This document shows, in pieces, positions 54,048-62,640 of a stretch of 64,000 nt of DNA. Origin of the DNA: Butyrivibrio sp. XPD2006. GTDB lineage: Bacteria > Bacillota > Clostridia > Lachnospirales > Lachnospiraceae. The stretch is taken from assembly GCF_000420865.1 (NCBI RefSeq), contig NZ_ATVT01000009.1:62001-126000 (forward strand), in the 5' to 3' direction. Made by a program: the position numbers and the translations under genes. How positions within the stretch are numbered: the stretch's first letter is position 1; every line of letters begins with the position of its first letter. The notes beneath the pieces are model-generated. The model had not been told where the DNA came from. It searched no databases and was given only the letters and a program-made list of their open reading frames with translations.

Positions 54048-54518
54048 ATGGGAATGGATGCTATTAACGGCTTTAGTCCGCTGGTGCAGCAGACTCAGCC
54101 ACAGGTAAGAACACAGGTACAGGAACAGAGTCAGTCACAGTCTGAGGTTGTAAATCAGGAAGCGGCTCCTGCCATAGATCTTAAGGTTGAAGCTGCTGAT
54201 AACTCTGCAGATTCAGGTCATGATGCTCAAAATGGAACTCAGACATATACACAGAGCAGAGAAAAATATGCTGAGACTGAGGAGCAGATCCAGGAGGACA
54301 ACGAGAAGGTCAGAAAGGCTATTTCAGAGATGACCAAGAACGTTAAGTCCAATGCTGAAGCTGTTTTTGGAATCCATGATAAGACAAATCGTGTGACCAT
54401 AAAAATGGTTGATAAAGAAACCAAGAAGGTTATCAAGGAATTTCCACCGGAAGAGACGCTGGATATGATAGCCAAGGTTTGGGAAATTGCCGGGATCATG
54501 GTTGACGAAAAGCGATAA
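54048..54518 (+). CDS. flaG: FlaG family flagellar protein
   Basis: 156 residues. The N-terminal half is polar and rich in Gln, Glu and Ser (about 10-85). The C-terminal part VTIKMVDKETKKVIKEFPPEETLDM (about 115-139) followed by WEIAGIMVDEK is the FlaG fold. FlaG affects filament length in other bacteria, and in Firmicutes it is usually encoded just before fliD, as here. GGAGGT precedes the ATG. The long Gln-rich N-terminus is longer than usual. Confidence 0.9.
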   Translation: MGMDAINGFSPLVQQTQPQVRTQVQEQSQSQSEVVNQEAAPAIDLKVEAADNSADSGHDAQNGTQTYTQSREKYAETEEQIQEDNEKVRKAISEMTKNVKSNAEAVFGIHDKTNRVTIKMVDKETKKVIKEFPPEETLDMIAKVWEIAGIMVDEKR

Positions 54519-54577
54519 CCCTTGTATGGAAACGGATTTCCAGTAACACACTCACGGATTGAGAAAGGAGAATTAAT

Positions 54578-56125
54578 ATGCCTATACGAATTACGGGAAT
54601 GAACTCGGGATTGGATACAGAGAGTATTATCACCGCACTTACCAGTTCCAAACAGACTAAACTCGATAACTTCAAGGGTGAACAGAAGAAGCTTACCTGG
54701 AAACAGGATAAGCTGAAAGAACTCAATAAAAAAGTTGTAGATTTCTATAACAATGCGCTTAGTAATATGAGATTTTCAGCCGCGTATACTAAGAAGACAA
54801 CTTCTGTAAGTAATTCAAATGCAGTATCTGTTGTGACAGGCAGCAATGCAATGAATAGTGTTCAGAAGCTTGATATAACAAGCCTTGCAAAGGCATCTTA
54901 TCTTACTGGTACTGAAATGGAGGGAAGAGAAGGAAATCCCGCCAAATCCTCAGATACATTGACTGATCTTGGAATAAGTGGAGGAAAGATTAAATTCAGA
55001 ATAGGAGATGATCCTCGTGATATCATTTCAGTTGATGTTAAAGAGGGTGACTCAATCAGCCAAATAGTAAGTAAGGTAAGAAATGCCAGATCATCCGAAA
55101 CTGGAACCAAGGTCGATTTCAATTATGATGAGAAGAATGGCAGGTTCTATGTTGGTGCTCAAGCTGAGGGTGCTAAGGCAGCATTTCATCTTGTGTCTGA
55201 TGATGAATCTTCCGGTTTAATGAATGCACTTGGTATTAAGCTTAGTGGCACCGGAGAAGAAGACAGTACTAACTACATTGCTGGATCAAGTGCTACTATA
55301 GTGCTCAATGGAGTAGAGTACACATCCGAGAGCAATGTGTTTGAGGTAAATGGACTTACCATTACTGCAAAAGAAGAGGGAACCGGAATAACCCTCACTA
55401 CCAAGCAGGATACCAGCGGTATTTATGACAGTGTAAAGAATCTTATTAAAGAGTATAATAACCTTATGAAGGAGTTTTCTACTCTTTATAACGCTGATGC
55501 TGCCAAGAAGTATTCCATGCTCACTGATGATCAGAAGGAACAGATGTCTGAGAAAGAGGTTGAGGAGTGGGAGAATAAGATCAAGGATGGCCTTCTTAGT
55601 GGCGATGAGAATATTTCTTCTCTCAGAAATGCTATGAAGTCGATAATGAGTTCGAGTTTTAGTGTCGCGCTTAAGGATGGAACCACACAGAAACTTTCAC
55701 TTGCTAGCTTTGGTATTTCAACAGGAAGTTATTTCTCTACATCCGAGAACGACAGAGACTTATTACATATTGATGGTGATAAGGATGACAGTGTTTCCAG
55801 TGGAAATGCAGACCTTTTGATGGCTGCTATTTCTTCGGATCCTGAGATGGTTCAGAACTTCTTTACAGAGCTTTCAAAATCACTTTACTCCAAGATGGGA
55901 GATCTTATGAAGGGCACACAGTTCAGCAGTGCCTTTACCATCTATGAGGATAAGCTGATGGCATCTCAGTACAGTGCATACAATACCAAAATATCTGATG
56001 CACAGAAGGCATTGGAAGCTGCGCAAGATAAGTATTATAAGCAGTTTTCAAAGATGGAGTCGATGCTTTCAAAGATCAATTCAAATAGTGGGTCGCTTTC
56101 AAGTTTCTTCGGTAGTGGCTCATAA
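54578..56125 (+). CDS. fliD: Flagellar filament cap protein FliD (HAP2)
   Basis: 515 residues. The N-terminus IRITGMNSGLDTESIITALTSSKQTKL (about 3-29), with KQDKLKELNKKVVDFYNNAL near 45-65, and the C-terminal coiled-coil around 440-500 ending SKINSNSGSLSSFFGSG are diagnostic of FliD. It forms the cap at the filament tip under which flagellin folds. AAAGGAG sits before the ATG. It follows flaG by 59 bp and precedes fliS, all under one sigma-28 promoter. Confidence 0.95.
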   Translation: MPIRITGMNSGLDTESIITALTSSKQTKLDNFKGEQKKLTWKQDKLKELNKKVVDFYNNALSNMRFSAAYTKKTTSVSNSNAVSVVTGSNAMNSVQKLDITSLAKASYLTGTEMEGREGNPAKSSDTLTDLGISGGKIKFRIGDDPRDIISVDVKEGDSISQIVSKVRNARSSETGTKVDFNYDEKNGRFYVGAQAEGAKAAFHLVSDDESSGLMNALGIKLSGTGEEDSTNYIAGSSATIVLNGVEYTSESNVFEVNGLTITAKEEGTGITLTTKQDTSGIYDSVKNLIKEYNNLMKEFSTLYNADAAKKYSMLTDDQKEQMSEKEVEEWENKIKDGLLSGDENISSLRNAMKSIMSSSFSVALKDGTTQKLSLASFGISTGSYFSTSENDRDLLHIDGDKDDSVSSGNADLLMAAISSDPEMVQNFFTELSKSLYSKMGDLMKGTQFSSAFTIYEDKLMASQYSAYNTKISDAQKALEAAQDKYYKQFSKMESMLSKINSNSGSLSSFFGSGS

Positions 56126-56171
56126 GCATCAAGATTAACAACTATATGAAAAAATATGAGGGAGACATAAT

Positions 56172-56576
56172 ATGCCAGTACTAACATCACAACAGAGGGC
56201 TGCATATGCTCAATATAAAAACAACAAGGTGAATTCAGCAAGTGGCCCGGAGCTTACTCTTATGCTTTATGATGGTGCCATTAAGTTTTTAAATATTGCG
56301 GACTTTGCAATAGAGAAAAATGATATTCAGAAAGCGCATGACAATATCATTAAAACGGAGCGTATTATAGATTATCTTCGTAATACATTAGATATGAAAT
56401 ATGCTGTTGCTCAAGACTTCGAGAATATGTATTCATACATTGCCAGACGCCTGGTAGAAGCTAATATTGCCAAAGATAGGGAAATAGTGGCAGAAGTAAA
56501 TGAGCATATGCATGCTATCAGGGATAATTGGGTTGCTGTTATGAAAGCCAATAACATCATGGTAAAGGATGCTTAA
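56172..56576 (+). CDS. fliS: Flagellin export chaperone FliS
   Basis: 134 residues. The N-terminus YAQYKNNKVNSASGPELTLMLYDGAIKFL (about 12-40) and the all-helical rest are typical of FliS, which binds the C-terminal helices of flagellin to stop premature polymerisation. The GAGGG ribosome site precedes the ATG. It is encoded between fliD and a FliT-like gene, the common order. Confidence 0.95.
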   Translation: MPVLTSQQRAAYAQYKNNKVNSASGPELTLMLYDGAIKFLNIADFAIEKNDIQKAHDNIIKTERIIDYLRNTLDMKYAVAQDFENMYSYIARRLVEANIAKDREIVAEVNEHMHAIRDNWVAVMKANNIMVKDA

Positions 56577-56588
56577 AGGGGGATGAAG

Positions 56589-57068
56589 ATGCTTACGATC
56601 AGTCTTGATATGCTTGAGGAAAGTCTTGAAAAAAAGCTAAGTATCTTGAGTAAGATTGAGGAACAATGTGAGAGACAAAAGCAGATACTAAATGATGCTG
56701 AACATGTTGGCTTGGATGCTTTTGATGAAACTGTAGAGGCAAAAGAAAGTCTCATAGATGAAATTCTATCACTTGACAACGGTTTCCAGAGCCTGTTTGA
56801 CAGGGTAAAAGAGGAAGTTGGCGAAAACAAAGAAAAGTATGCAGATCAGATTGGGAGAATGCAGAATCTTATTCAGGAGATTTCCGCGAAAAGCGCATCT
56901 ATCGAAGCAGCCGAGCATCGGAACAAAAGACTTGCTGAGAAGTATTTTAGTTCTGCCAGAGAACATATGAATCAGAGTAAGAATTCATCATCGGCAGCGT
57001 TTAATTATTACCAGACAATGAGCAATTACAAGAATGTTCCACCGCAGTTTATGGATAAAAAGAACTGA
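56589..57068 (+). CDS. FliT/FlgN-like flagellar chaperone
   Basis: 159 residues from the ATG at 56589. The ATG at 56583 directly touches the GGGGG run (56578-56582) and so is unlikely, while 56589 has a normal spacing. The protein is nearly all alpha-helix with heptad-like patterns (LEESLEKKLSILSKIEE near 9-25, QNLIQEISAKSASIEAAEH near 96-114). Its position right after fliS corresponds to fliT, whose product holds FliD for export. Sequence similarity alone is not decisive between FliT and FlgN. Confidence 0.75.
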   Translation: MLTISLDMLEESLEKKLSILSKIEEQCERQKQILNDAEHVGLDAFDETVEAKESLIDEILSLDNGFQSLFDRVKEEVGENKEKYADQIGRMQNLIQEISAKSASIEAAEHRNKRLAEKYFSSAREHMNQSKNSSSAAFNYYQTMSNYKNVPPQFMDKKN

Positions 57069-57092
57069 ATAAATTGTGTCATGATTAGATAC

Positions 57093-57134
57093 AAAAGGAC
57101 TTGGGCCTAATTATCGGCTACAAGTCCTTTTTTC
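57093..57134 (+). terminator. Intrinsic terminator after the FliT-like gene
   Basis: AAAAGGACTTG (57093-57103) pairs with CAAGTCCTTTT (57121-57131), loop 17 bases, with a T-rich tail. It separates the cap/chaperone operon from the first flagellin. Confidence 0.88.
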
Positions 57135-57208
57135 TTTATAGTGAAAAGCTAAAAAAGTATAAAAGTTTCAATATTACAAAAAAAGATGAAAAAAAGATAC
57201 AAATAGGG

Positions 57209-57235
57209 TTAAGATTATGGGAATCATGCCGATAT
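57209..57235 (+). promoter_or_regulatory. Sigma-28 promoter of flagellin gene 1
   Basis: TTAAGATT (57209-57216), N11, GCCGATAT (57228-57235). The -10 fully matches the consensus apart from the last base; the -35 matches six of eight. Confidence 0.9.
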
Positions 57236-57241
57236 CTTTAA

Positions 57242-57349
57242 TGTAAAAGCCAATCAAAGCAGCCGTGGAAGGGACTCCGAGTAGGTCTGCACGAATAAAA
57301 AAGATGGAAAGGCAGCATGGAAGCGAGCCCCGTTCATGGAGGATTGAAT
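57242..57349 (+). promoter_or_regulatory. CsrA-type leader of flagellin gene 1
   Basis: Six GGA triplets occur in about 80 bases (57267, 57272, 57306, 57319, 57338 and 57341), the last two forming the GGAGGA ribosome site. CsrA binding over the site would block translation. The leader itself has no coding frame. Confidence 0.6.
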
Positions 57350-58168
57350 ATGGTAGTACAACATAACGTCACAGCGATGAACGCTAACAGACAGCTTGGC
57401 ATCACAACCGGAGTTCAGGCAAAGAGTAGCGAAAAACTTTCTTCAGGTTACAAGATTAATAGAGCAGCAGATGATGCAGCAGGTCTTGCTATTTCTGAGA
57501 AGATGAGACGTCAGGTAAGAGGTCTTACACAGGCTTCTTCAAATGCACAAGATGGTATTTCCACAGTTCAGACAGCTGAAGGTGCGCTTAATGAAGTACA
57601 TGATATGCTTCAGAGAATGAATGAGCTGTCCGTAAAGGCTGCAAATGATACACTTACAACTAGTGACAGAAGCTATATACAAAAGGAAATCGATGCTCTT
57701 TCGGCCGAGATCACCCGAACAGCATCTGCAACAGAATTTAACAATCAGAAGCTCCTTGATGGTACTTTTGCAGGTAAGAAACTTCAGGTTGGATCAGAAG
57801 CTACCGGTCAGGATGAGATTGAGATTAGCATTGAGGCTATGACCGCCACGATAATTGGCGTAGGTTCACTTGATGTTAGCTCCCACGATTCAGCACAGGC
57901 AGCTATTGATTCAGTAAAATCAGCGTTAGATAAGGTATCAACACAGAGATCAGATCTTGGAGCTATGCAGAACAGACTCGAGCATACAATTAAGAATCTG
58001 GACAATGTAGTTGAGAATACTCAGGCAGCTGAATCACAGATCCGTGATACAGATATGGCAAGAGAGATGGTTAAATACTCTAATAACAACATTCTTGCAC
58101 AGGCTGGTCAATCTATGTTGGCTCAGGCAAATCAGACAAATCAGGGTGTTCTGTCACTCCTACAGTAA
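57350..58168 (+). CDS. fliC: Flagellin, first copy
   Basis: 272 residues from the ATG at 57350, with GGAGGA just upstream; the frame is open back to an ATG at 57317 but that part is the leader. MVVQHNVTAMNANRQLG starts the D0 domain, SSGYKINRAADDAAGLAISE (about 26-45) the D1 domain, and the C-terminus ANNILAQAGQ-like NNNILAQAGQSMLAQANQ (about 248-265) closes it. The short length means that only D0 and D1 plus a small hypervariable part (about 165-205) are present. It forms the filament. Its terminator and a second near-copy follow. Confidence 0.95.
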   Translation: MVVQHNVTAMNANRQLGITTGVQAKSSEKLSSGYKINRAADDAAGLAISEKMRRQVRGLTQASSNAQDGISTVQTAEGALNEVHDMLQRMNELSVKAANDTLTTSDRSYIQKEIDALSAEITRTASATEFNNQKLLDGTFAGKKLQVGSEATGQDEIEISIEAMTATIIGVGSLDVSSHDSAQAAIDSVKSALDKVSTQRSDLGAMQNRLEHTIKNLDNVVENTQAAESQIRDTDMAREMVKYSNNNILAQAGQSMLAQANQTNQGVLSLLQ

Positions 58169-58200
58169 TATAAAAAAGAAGTTAATACACAATAATAAGT

Positions 58201-58232
58201 ATGGGCTCCGGGAAAACGGAGCTCATATTTTG
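58201..58232 (+). terminator. Probable terminator after flagellin 1
   Basis: ATGGGCTCCG (58201-58210) pairs with CGGAGCTCAT (58217-58226) with one G-T pair, followed by ATTTTG. The T-run is short. Confidence 0.7.
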
Positions 58233-58274
58233 CCCTATTTTGAAAAGTTTATAATTTGTTAATAATTTTATGTA

Positions 58275-58301
58275 TTAAGTTTTTAGATTTATAGACGATA
58301 A
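58275..58301 (+). promoter_or_regulatory. Sigma-28 promoter of flagellin gene 2
   Basis: TTAAGTTT (58275-58282), N11, GACGATAA (58294-58301). Seven of eight bases match in each box. Confidence 0.92.
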
Positions 58302-58371
58302 TAAAGGTGTAAAACAAAACAGGAATGGTATTATGGCCAGCACATAAGACCATTTCAAAACGAGCAAACGA

Positions 58372-58405
58372 GTGGCAAGGAAGCCACCGTACACATTCAA
58401 GGAGG
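58372..58405 (+). promoter_or_regulatory. CsrA-binding hairpin and ribosome site of flagellin 2
   Basis: GTGGC (58372-58376) pairs with GCCAC (58383-58387), presenting GGA in the AAGGAA loop. A second GGA lies in the ribosome site AAGGAGG (58399-58405), about 22 bases further. This two-site layout is like the CsrA-controlled hag leader of Bacillus subtilis. Confidence 0.78.
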
Positions 58406-58414
58406 AATAAAATT

Positions 58415-59233
58415 ATGGTAGTACAACACAACGTCACAGCAATGAACGCAAACAGACAGCTTGGCATCACAACTGGTGTTCAGGCTAAGTCAAGTGAGAA
58501 GTTATCATCCGGTTACAAGATCAACAGAGCAGCAGATGATGCAGCAGGTCTTGCAATTTCCGAGAAGATGAGACGTCAGGTAAGAGGTCTTACACAGGCT
58601 TCTGCTAACGCTCAGGATGGTATTTCTGCAGTACAGACAGCTGAAGGCGCGCTCAATGAAGTACATGATATGCTTCAGAGAATGAACGAGCTTGCAACAA
58701 AGGCTGCAAACGATACTCTGACAACAAATGACCGTTCTTACATCCAGAAAGAGGTTGATGCTCTTGCAACTGAGATCACAAGAACAGCATCTGCTACAGA
58801 GTTCAATAACCAGAAGCTCCTTGACGGAACTTTCTCTGGCAAGAACCTTCAGGTTGGTTCTGAGACCGGTGCTCATGACACTATCGCTGTAAGCATTGGA
58901 AGCATGAGTGCTTCAACAATCGGTGTTAGCGGACTTGATGTTAGTTCTCATACAAATGCACAGAGTGCTATCAATTCTGTAAAGAGCGCTCTTGAGAAGG
59001 TTTCAACTCAGAGATCTGATCTCGGTGCTATGCAGAACAGACTTGAGCACACAATCAAGAACCTTGATAACGTTGTTGAGAATACTCAGGCAGCTGAATC
59101 TGCTATCCGTGATACAGATATGGCTAAAGAGATGGTTAAGTATTCAAATAACAACATCCTTGCACAGGCTGGACAGTCTATGCTGGCACAGGCTAATCAG
59201 TCCAATCAGGGTGTTCTTTCACTTCTTGGCTAA
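58415..59233 (+). CDS. fliC: Flagellin, second copy
   Basis: 272 residues from the ATG at 58415, the same length as the first copy, with near-identical D0 and D1 parts. The differences are concentrated around residues 160-215 (for example GAHDTIAVSIGS in this copy). GGAGGA sits before the ATG. The frame is open upstream to 58325, but that is the leader with the CsrA hairpin. Both copies have independent sigma-28 promoters and terminators, so the filament may be mixed or the copies switch in use. Confidence 0.95.
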   Translation: MVVQHNVTAMNANRQLGITTGVQAKSSEKLSSGYKINRAADDAAGLAISEKMRRQVRGLTQASANAQDGISAVQTAEGALNEVHDMLQRMNELATKAANDTLTTNDRSYIQKEVDALATEITRTASATEFNNQKLLDGTFSGKNLQVGSETGAHDTIAVSIGSMSASTIGVSGLDVSSHTNAQSAINSVKSALEKVSTQRSDLGAMQNRLEHTIKNLDNVVENTQAAESAIRDTDMAKEMVKYSNNNILAQAGQSMLAQANQSNQGVLSLLG

Positions 59234-59286
59234 TATCTGAAAAGGTTTATATGTTTTAAACGTCTGTTTACTACATTGCGACTACC

Positions 59287-59318
59287 AAAAGGGCTCCGGG
59301 GCTCCCCGGAGCCTTTTT
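59287..59318 (+). terminator. Strong intrinsic terminator after flagellin 2
   Basis: GGCTCCGGGG (59292-59301) pairs with CCCCGGAGCC (59304-59313), preceded by AAAA and followed by TTTTT. Confidence 0.92.
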
Positions 59319-59369
59319 CTTGTATTTGTGCATAATTGAGTACTAGAATATAAATAAGGGGGAAAATCA

Positions 59370-60326
59370 ATGCTGAGAATTTGGAAGAATGAATTATATG
59401 ATGGGTTCAACTGCATTACTTCTGCTTGCCCATCTAATTGTTGTGATGAAGACTGGTGTATATCTGTTGACCAGAAAACATATGAGGCATTATCGGAACT
59501 AATGGGTGACATCAACGACAAAATCAGCTCTGAACGCCCTCACACACTTATAAAAAAAGACCATAAATGCCCATTTATTACAGATGATGGATTATGTAGT
59601 ATTCATGCTGATTATGGAGAGGAGTTTCTTTCGAATACATGCAGATCTTATCCGAGATTTGTTTCCGGATATGGAGACGTTTATACCATGACTATAGGTT
59701 TATCTTGCCCGGAAGTGGCAAGAATGATTGTTTCTACAGACAGGATAATTCGCTTCACTTCTGAAGTTTTATATGAGAGTAAGAATGAGAAGGGTAAAAA
59801 GCTTCCTAAACTGGAGTCTGAAGTAGTGATGGAAAGAACGCTGAGCCTATTCAACAAGGATAGGTCGGCACTCGAGTCGTTCAGTTGCCTTGGAGAGGAA
59901 TACATTGGATTCCATGATGGTATTATAAACAGTAATATCGATGAGATTATGCTAAAGCTACGTGATATCGCATCCGAGATAGGGGCAGTAGAGCAGTACG
60001 ATACATTGAAATTGGGAAATATGCACATCAGCATGGATGATATAAAGCGGGTAGATGTAGAACTTAAGAAACACTATCCATTTCTTGCCCAGAATATCTG
60101 CAGATGCTATCTTTTTGAGCGGATAATGTACAATGAGAACGTGGTGAATAAGGATTATGCCGATACATTTAAAAAGGCTGAAATATACCTTTTACTATTT
60201 TACTGTGTTCTGATATCGAACGGTATTGTTGCGGAATTTGAAAGTGATGTGGTGACAGACCTTCTTTACAGGACTATGCGGCTCATAGATCATAATGAGA
60301 ACATAATAGAATTGCTGTCAGAATAA
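59370..60326 (+). CDS. fliB: FliB-like flagellin lysine N-methylase
   Basis: 318 residues. The Cys-rich N-terminal half has CPSNCCDEDWCISVD near 20-34, CPFITDDGLCSIHADYGEEFL near 66-86, and CRSYPR near 91-96, a pattern of the FliB family. These proteins methylate surface lysines of flagellin, and the cysteines may bind a metal cluster. Its place right after the flagellin genes supports that acceptor. A GGGGG site precedes the ATG. Its base composition is AT-rich compared with the flagellins. The mechanism is not known from sequence. Confidence 0.88.
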   Translation: MLRIWKNELYDGFNCITSACPSNCCDEDWCISVDQKTYEALSELMGDINDKISSERPHTLIKKDHKCPFITDDGLCSIHADYGEEFLSNTCRSYPRFVSGYGDVYTMTIGLSCPEVARMIVSTDRIIRFTSEVLYESKNEKGKKLPKLESEVVMERTLSLFNKDRSALESFSCLGEEYIGFHDGIINSNIDEIMLKLRDIASEIGAVEQYDTLKLGNMHISMDDIKRVDVELKKHYPFLAQNICRCYLFERIMYNENVVNKDYADTFKKAEIYLLLFYCVLISNGIVAEFESDVVTDLLYRTMRLIDHNENIIELLSE

Positions 60327-60374
60327 TGATGAATTTTAATTGTTTGAGTCTTTATACGCGGAGGCAGGTTGACG

Positions 60375-62306
60375 ATGAGGAAGAGTTCACTGGACAATCT
60401 TTCATTTACAAATACCTTCTTTGAGGATGAGGTCAGAGAAGGTTTTTTTGTTACGTCTATGATGAAACGGTACTGGGCGGCTCAACTTAAGGTTCTGCAT
60501 GAGATTGCAGCAATCTGTGACAAATACGGACTTAAATGGTTTGCTGATTACGGTACCCTTATTGGTGCTGTTAGGCATGCCGGGTATGTGCCATGGGATG
60601 ATGATCTGGATATCAGTATGCTCAGAAAGGATTGGGATAAGTTTTTTGAAGTGGCAGTTTCAGAACTTCCATCCGATTATAAAATCCTGACTCTCGATAA
60701 CGAGCCTGAATATACAGAGTTTACCGGGAGAATAGTCAACTGTTCATTTATAGACGCCGGTGAGAAACATATGGCGGATTTCTATGGATGTCCATATACG
60801 GTCGGAATAGATATTTTTCCATTGGATAACGTTTATGATGATCCGAAATTAGAGGAGGATAGAAAGGCCAGAGTTAAGGAGCTGATACAAAGATGCTCTT
60901 TAGCAAAAACATTAAGAGAAAAAAATAAGTACATGAGGGAAATTGCACAAATTCATACGGAGTGCAAAGATAATGACTCTTCAAGAGTTGCTATGATGAC
61001 TCTGTTTATTACTAGAAATAATCATGTGTTTCCAAGAGAGTTATTTGAAGACTGCATTGAGTTGCCGTTTGAAAACTGCCGCGTTAAAGCGACTCCACAA
61101 TTTCTTAAGATGCTTAGAATTGAATATAAGAATTTTATGAGGATTGTCAAAAGCGGTGGGGAGCATGATTACCCGGTATATTCAAAACAAGAGGAGATGC
61201 TGAGAGAAAAAATAGGACATAATCCATATAGATATACGTTCGATAGCAATCAACTTCTGGTATCTGTTGGGAGATATATTAAGAGACTTACGGAAACGCA
61301 TTCAGATCGTACCATGAAAAAAGTTGTCTTTTTGCCATGTAAAGCTAAGCATTGGAAGACAATGGAACCTTTATGGCGTAAAGCTATGCAGGATGAAAAC
61401 GAGGAAGTGCATGTGCTTCCAATATTTTATTATGATGCAAATTATAAGGGTGAGATAGGGGACAAACATGACGAGCGTGATCTGTTTCCTGGCTATGTTA
61501 AAACAGAGGACTGCACCAAATACGATTTTGAACATGAGCATCCGGACCGGATTGTTATACAAGTACCATATGATGGCTGGAGCACAACAATGACGGCCCA
61601 TGAGTATTTTTACTCTGGAAACCTTCTGAATTATACGGACGAGTTAGTGTATATGCCATGTTTTGATGTGGATGATCCTGAAACAGGAGGAGATAAAGCA
61701 AGCACGGCATTGGGAACTCTTATTGAACAGCCGGCTGTAATCAGCGCGGATAAAGTGATCTTGAAGTCAGAGAAAATTCGGAACATATACATTGATAAAT
61801 TGATTGCTTTTTCCGGTGAGCAGACTAGGAGGTATTGGGAAGATAAACTGGTATTAATGGAGGAACTAAAAGAAGACTTTTCACCTGTTTGCAGCCAGGA
61901 GGATGAAGAGTGGCACAGACGTGTTACCGGTGAAAAAGAAAATAAGGTCATTATATATTACATATCAATCAGTTTCCTGCTATCAGGATGTGATAAAGCC
62001 CTAGAGAAGATTAAGGAGTCGTTGGATGTTTTAACGGAACGCGCTGACAAGGTGACAGCTATTATGCTTCCTCAGGAGAAAGCTGATACTGAATTGAAAA
62101 GAATAGATAATGAATTATATAAGCGTTTTCAAGATGTTGTTAGTAATATGAGATCCACATGCGAAAACGTTATATATGATGCTGATGGAGAAGCAATTAA
62201 GCATATGGATAAATGGGACGCATTTTATGGAGATGCAGGCTGGATTGCGGAAAAGTGTGCAGAAAAAGGGATACCAGTCATGCTTCATAATCAGTATCTT
62301 ATTTAG
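60375..62306 (+). CDS. LicD-family protein fused to a GT-B-like C-terminal domain
   Basis: 643 residues from the ATG at 60375, with GGAGG at 60360-60364. The N-terminal LicD domain has IAAICDKYGLKWFADYGTLIGAVRH near 33-57 and the acidic VPWDDDLDISM near 60-71, the metal site of phosphocholine-type nucleotidyl/phospho-transferases. From about residue 315 (KKVVFLPCKAKHWKTMEPLW) a second domain resembles the N-terminal part of CDP-glycerol glycerophosphotransferase-like proteins. It may place a phosphorylated substituent on flagellin glycans or a teichoic polymer; the nearby flagellin genes favour the former. Confidence 0.82.
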   Translation: MRKSSLDNLSFTNTFFEDEVREGFFVTSMMKRYWAAQLKVLHEIAAICDKYGLKWFADYGTLIGAVRHAGYVPWDDDLDISMLRKDWDKFFEVAVSELPSDYKILTLDNEPEYTEFTGRIVNCSFIDAGEKHMADFYGCPYTVGIDIFPLDNVYDDPKLEEDRKARVKELIQRCSLAKTLREKNKYMREIAQIHTECKDNDSSRVAMMTLFITRNNHVFPRELFEDCIELPFENCRVKATPQFLKMLRIEYKNFMRIVKSGGEHDYPVYSKQEEMLREKIGHNPYRYTFDSNQLLVSVGRYIKRLTETHSDRTMKKVVFLPCKAKHWKTMEPLWRKAMQDENEEVHVLPIFYYDANYKGEIGDKHDERDLFPGYVKTEDCTKYDFEHEHPDRIVIQVPYDGWSTTMTAHEYFYSGNLLNYTDELVYMPCFDVDDPETGGDKASTALGTLIEQPAVISADKVILKSEKIRNIYIDKLIAFSGEQTRRYWEDKLVLMEELKEDFSPVCSQEDEEWHRRVTGEKENKVIIYYISISFLLSGCDKALEKIKESLDVLTERADKVTAIMLPQEKADTELKRIDNELYKRFQDVVSNMRSTCENVIYDADGEAIKHMDKWDAFYGDAGWIAEKCAEKGIPVMLHNQYLI

Positions 62307-62640
62307 AAGTTCCTAACGGGAATTGAAAAAGTTAATTTCGTATGCGCTTTAGAGTAGAATTTAGAAATACATTTCAGGCAAAGTTTTTCACAACTTAATT
62401 AATTGGAATGGTACAAAAAGAATGATAAAATATATACAGAATATTCAGACAAAACGGCAATTTATGCGCAATTGCAAATGAGATACTGCTATATAAGCAA
62501 TATTAAAAAACACGTGATGTTAATTTTATGAGTAAGGACTCCGATAAACTATATAGGGGCAATTTGACATTTGATAGGCCAATAGTGCTTAAGTGAAATT
62601 TGTATATTATTAATTGTTGCTATAGTTGGTGGCAGTATTT
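62307..62640. other. AT-rich intergenic region before the GNAT-like gene
   Basis: 334 bases with no ORF that has a ribosome site. It is strongly AT-rich. The only regulatory signal I can support is a weak sigma-28-like promoter, TAATTTTA (62522-62529), N11, TCCGATAA (62541-62548). No hairpin with a T-run was found. Confidence 0.5.
62522..62548 (+). promoter_or_regulatory. Weak sigma-28-like promoter
   Basis: TAATTTTA (62522-62529), N11, TCCGATAA (62541-62548). The -10 matches seven of eight bases but the -35 only five. It lies 93 bases before the GNAT-like start. Confidence 0.4.

Noticed and set aside
57317-57349. N-terminal extension of flagellin 1
   Set aside because: Flagellins start MVVQHN in this group, and the extension overlaps the GGAGGA ribosome site.
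59234-59286. AAAAGGT-like ribosome site and ATG after flagellin 2
   Set aside because: The ATG is followed by a stop after one further codon, so no gene is encoded.
62312-62328. TTCC-taac-GGGAA as a terminator after the LicD gene
   Set aside because: Only four base pairs and no T-run follow.
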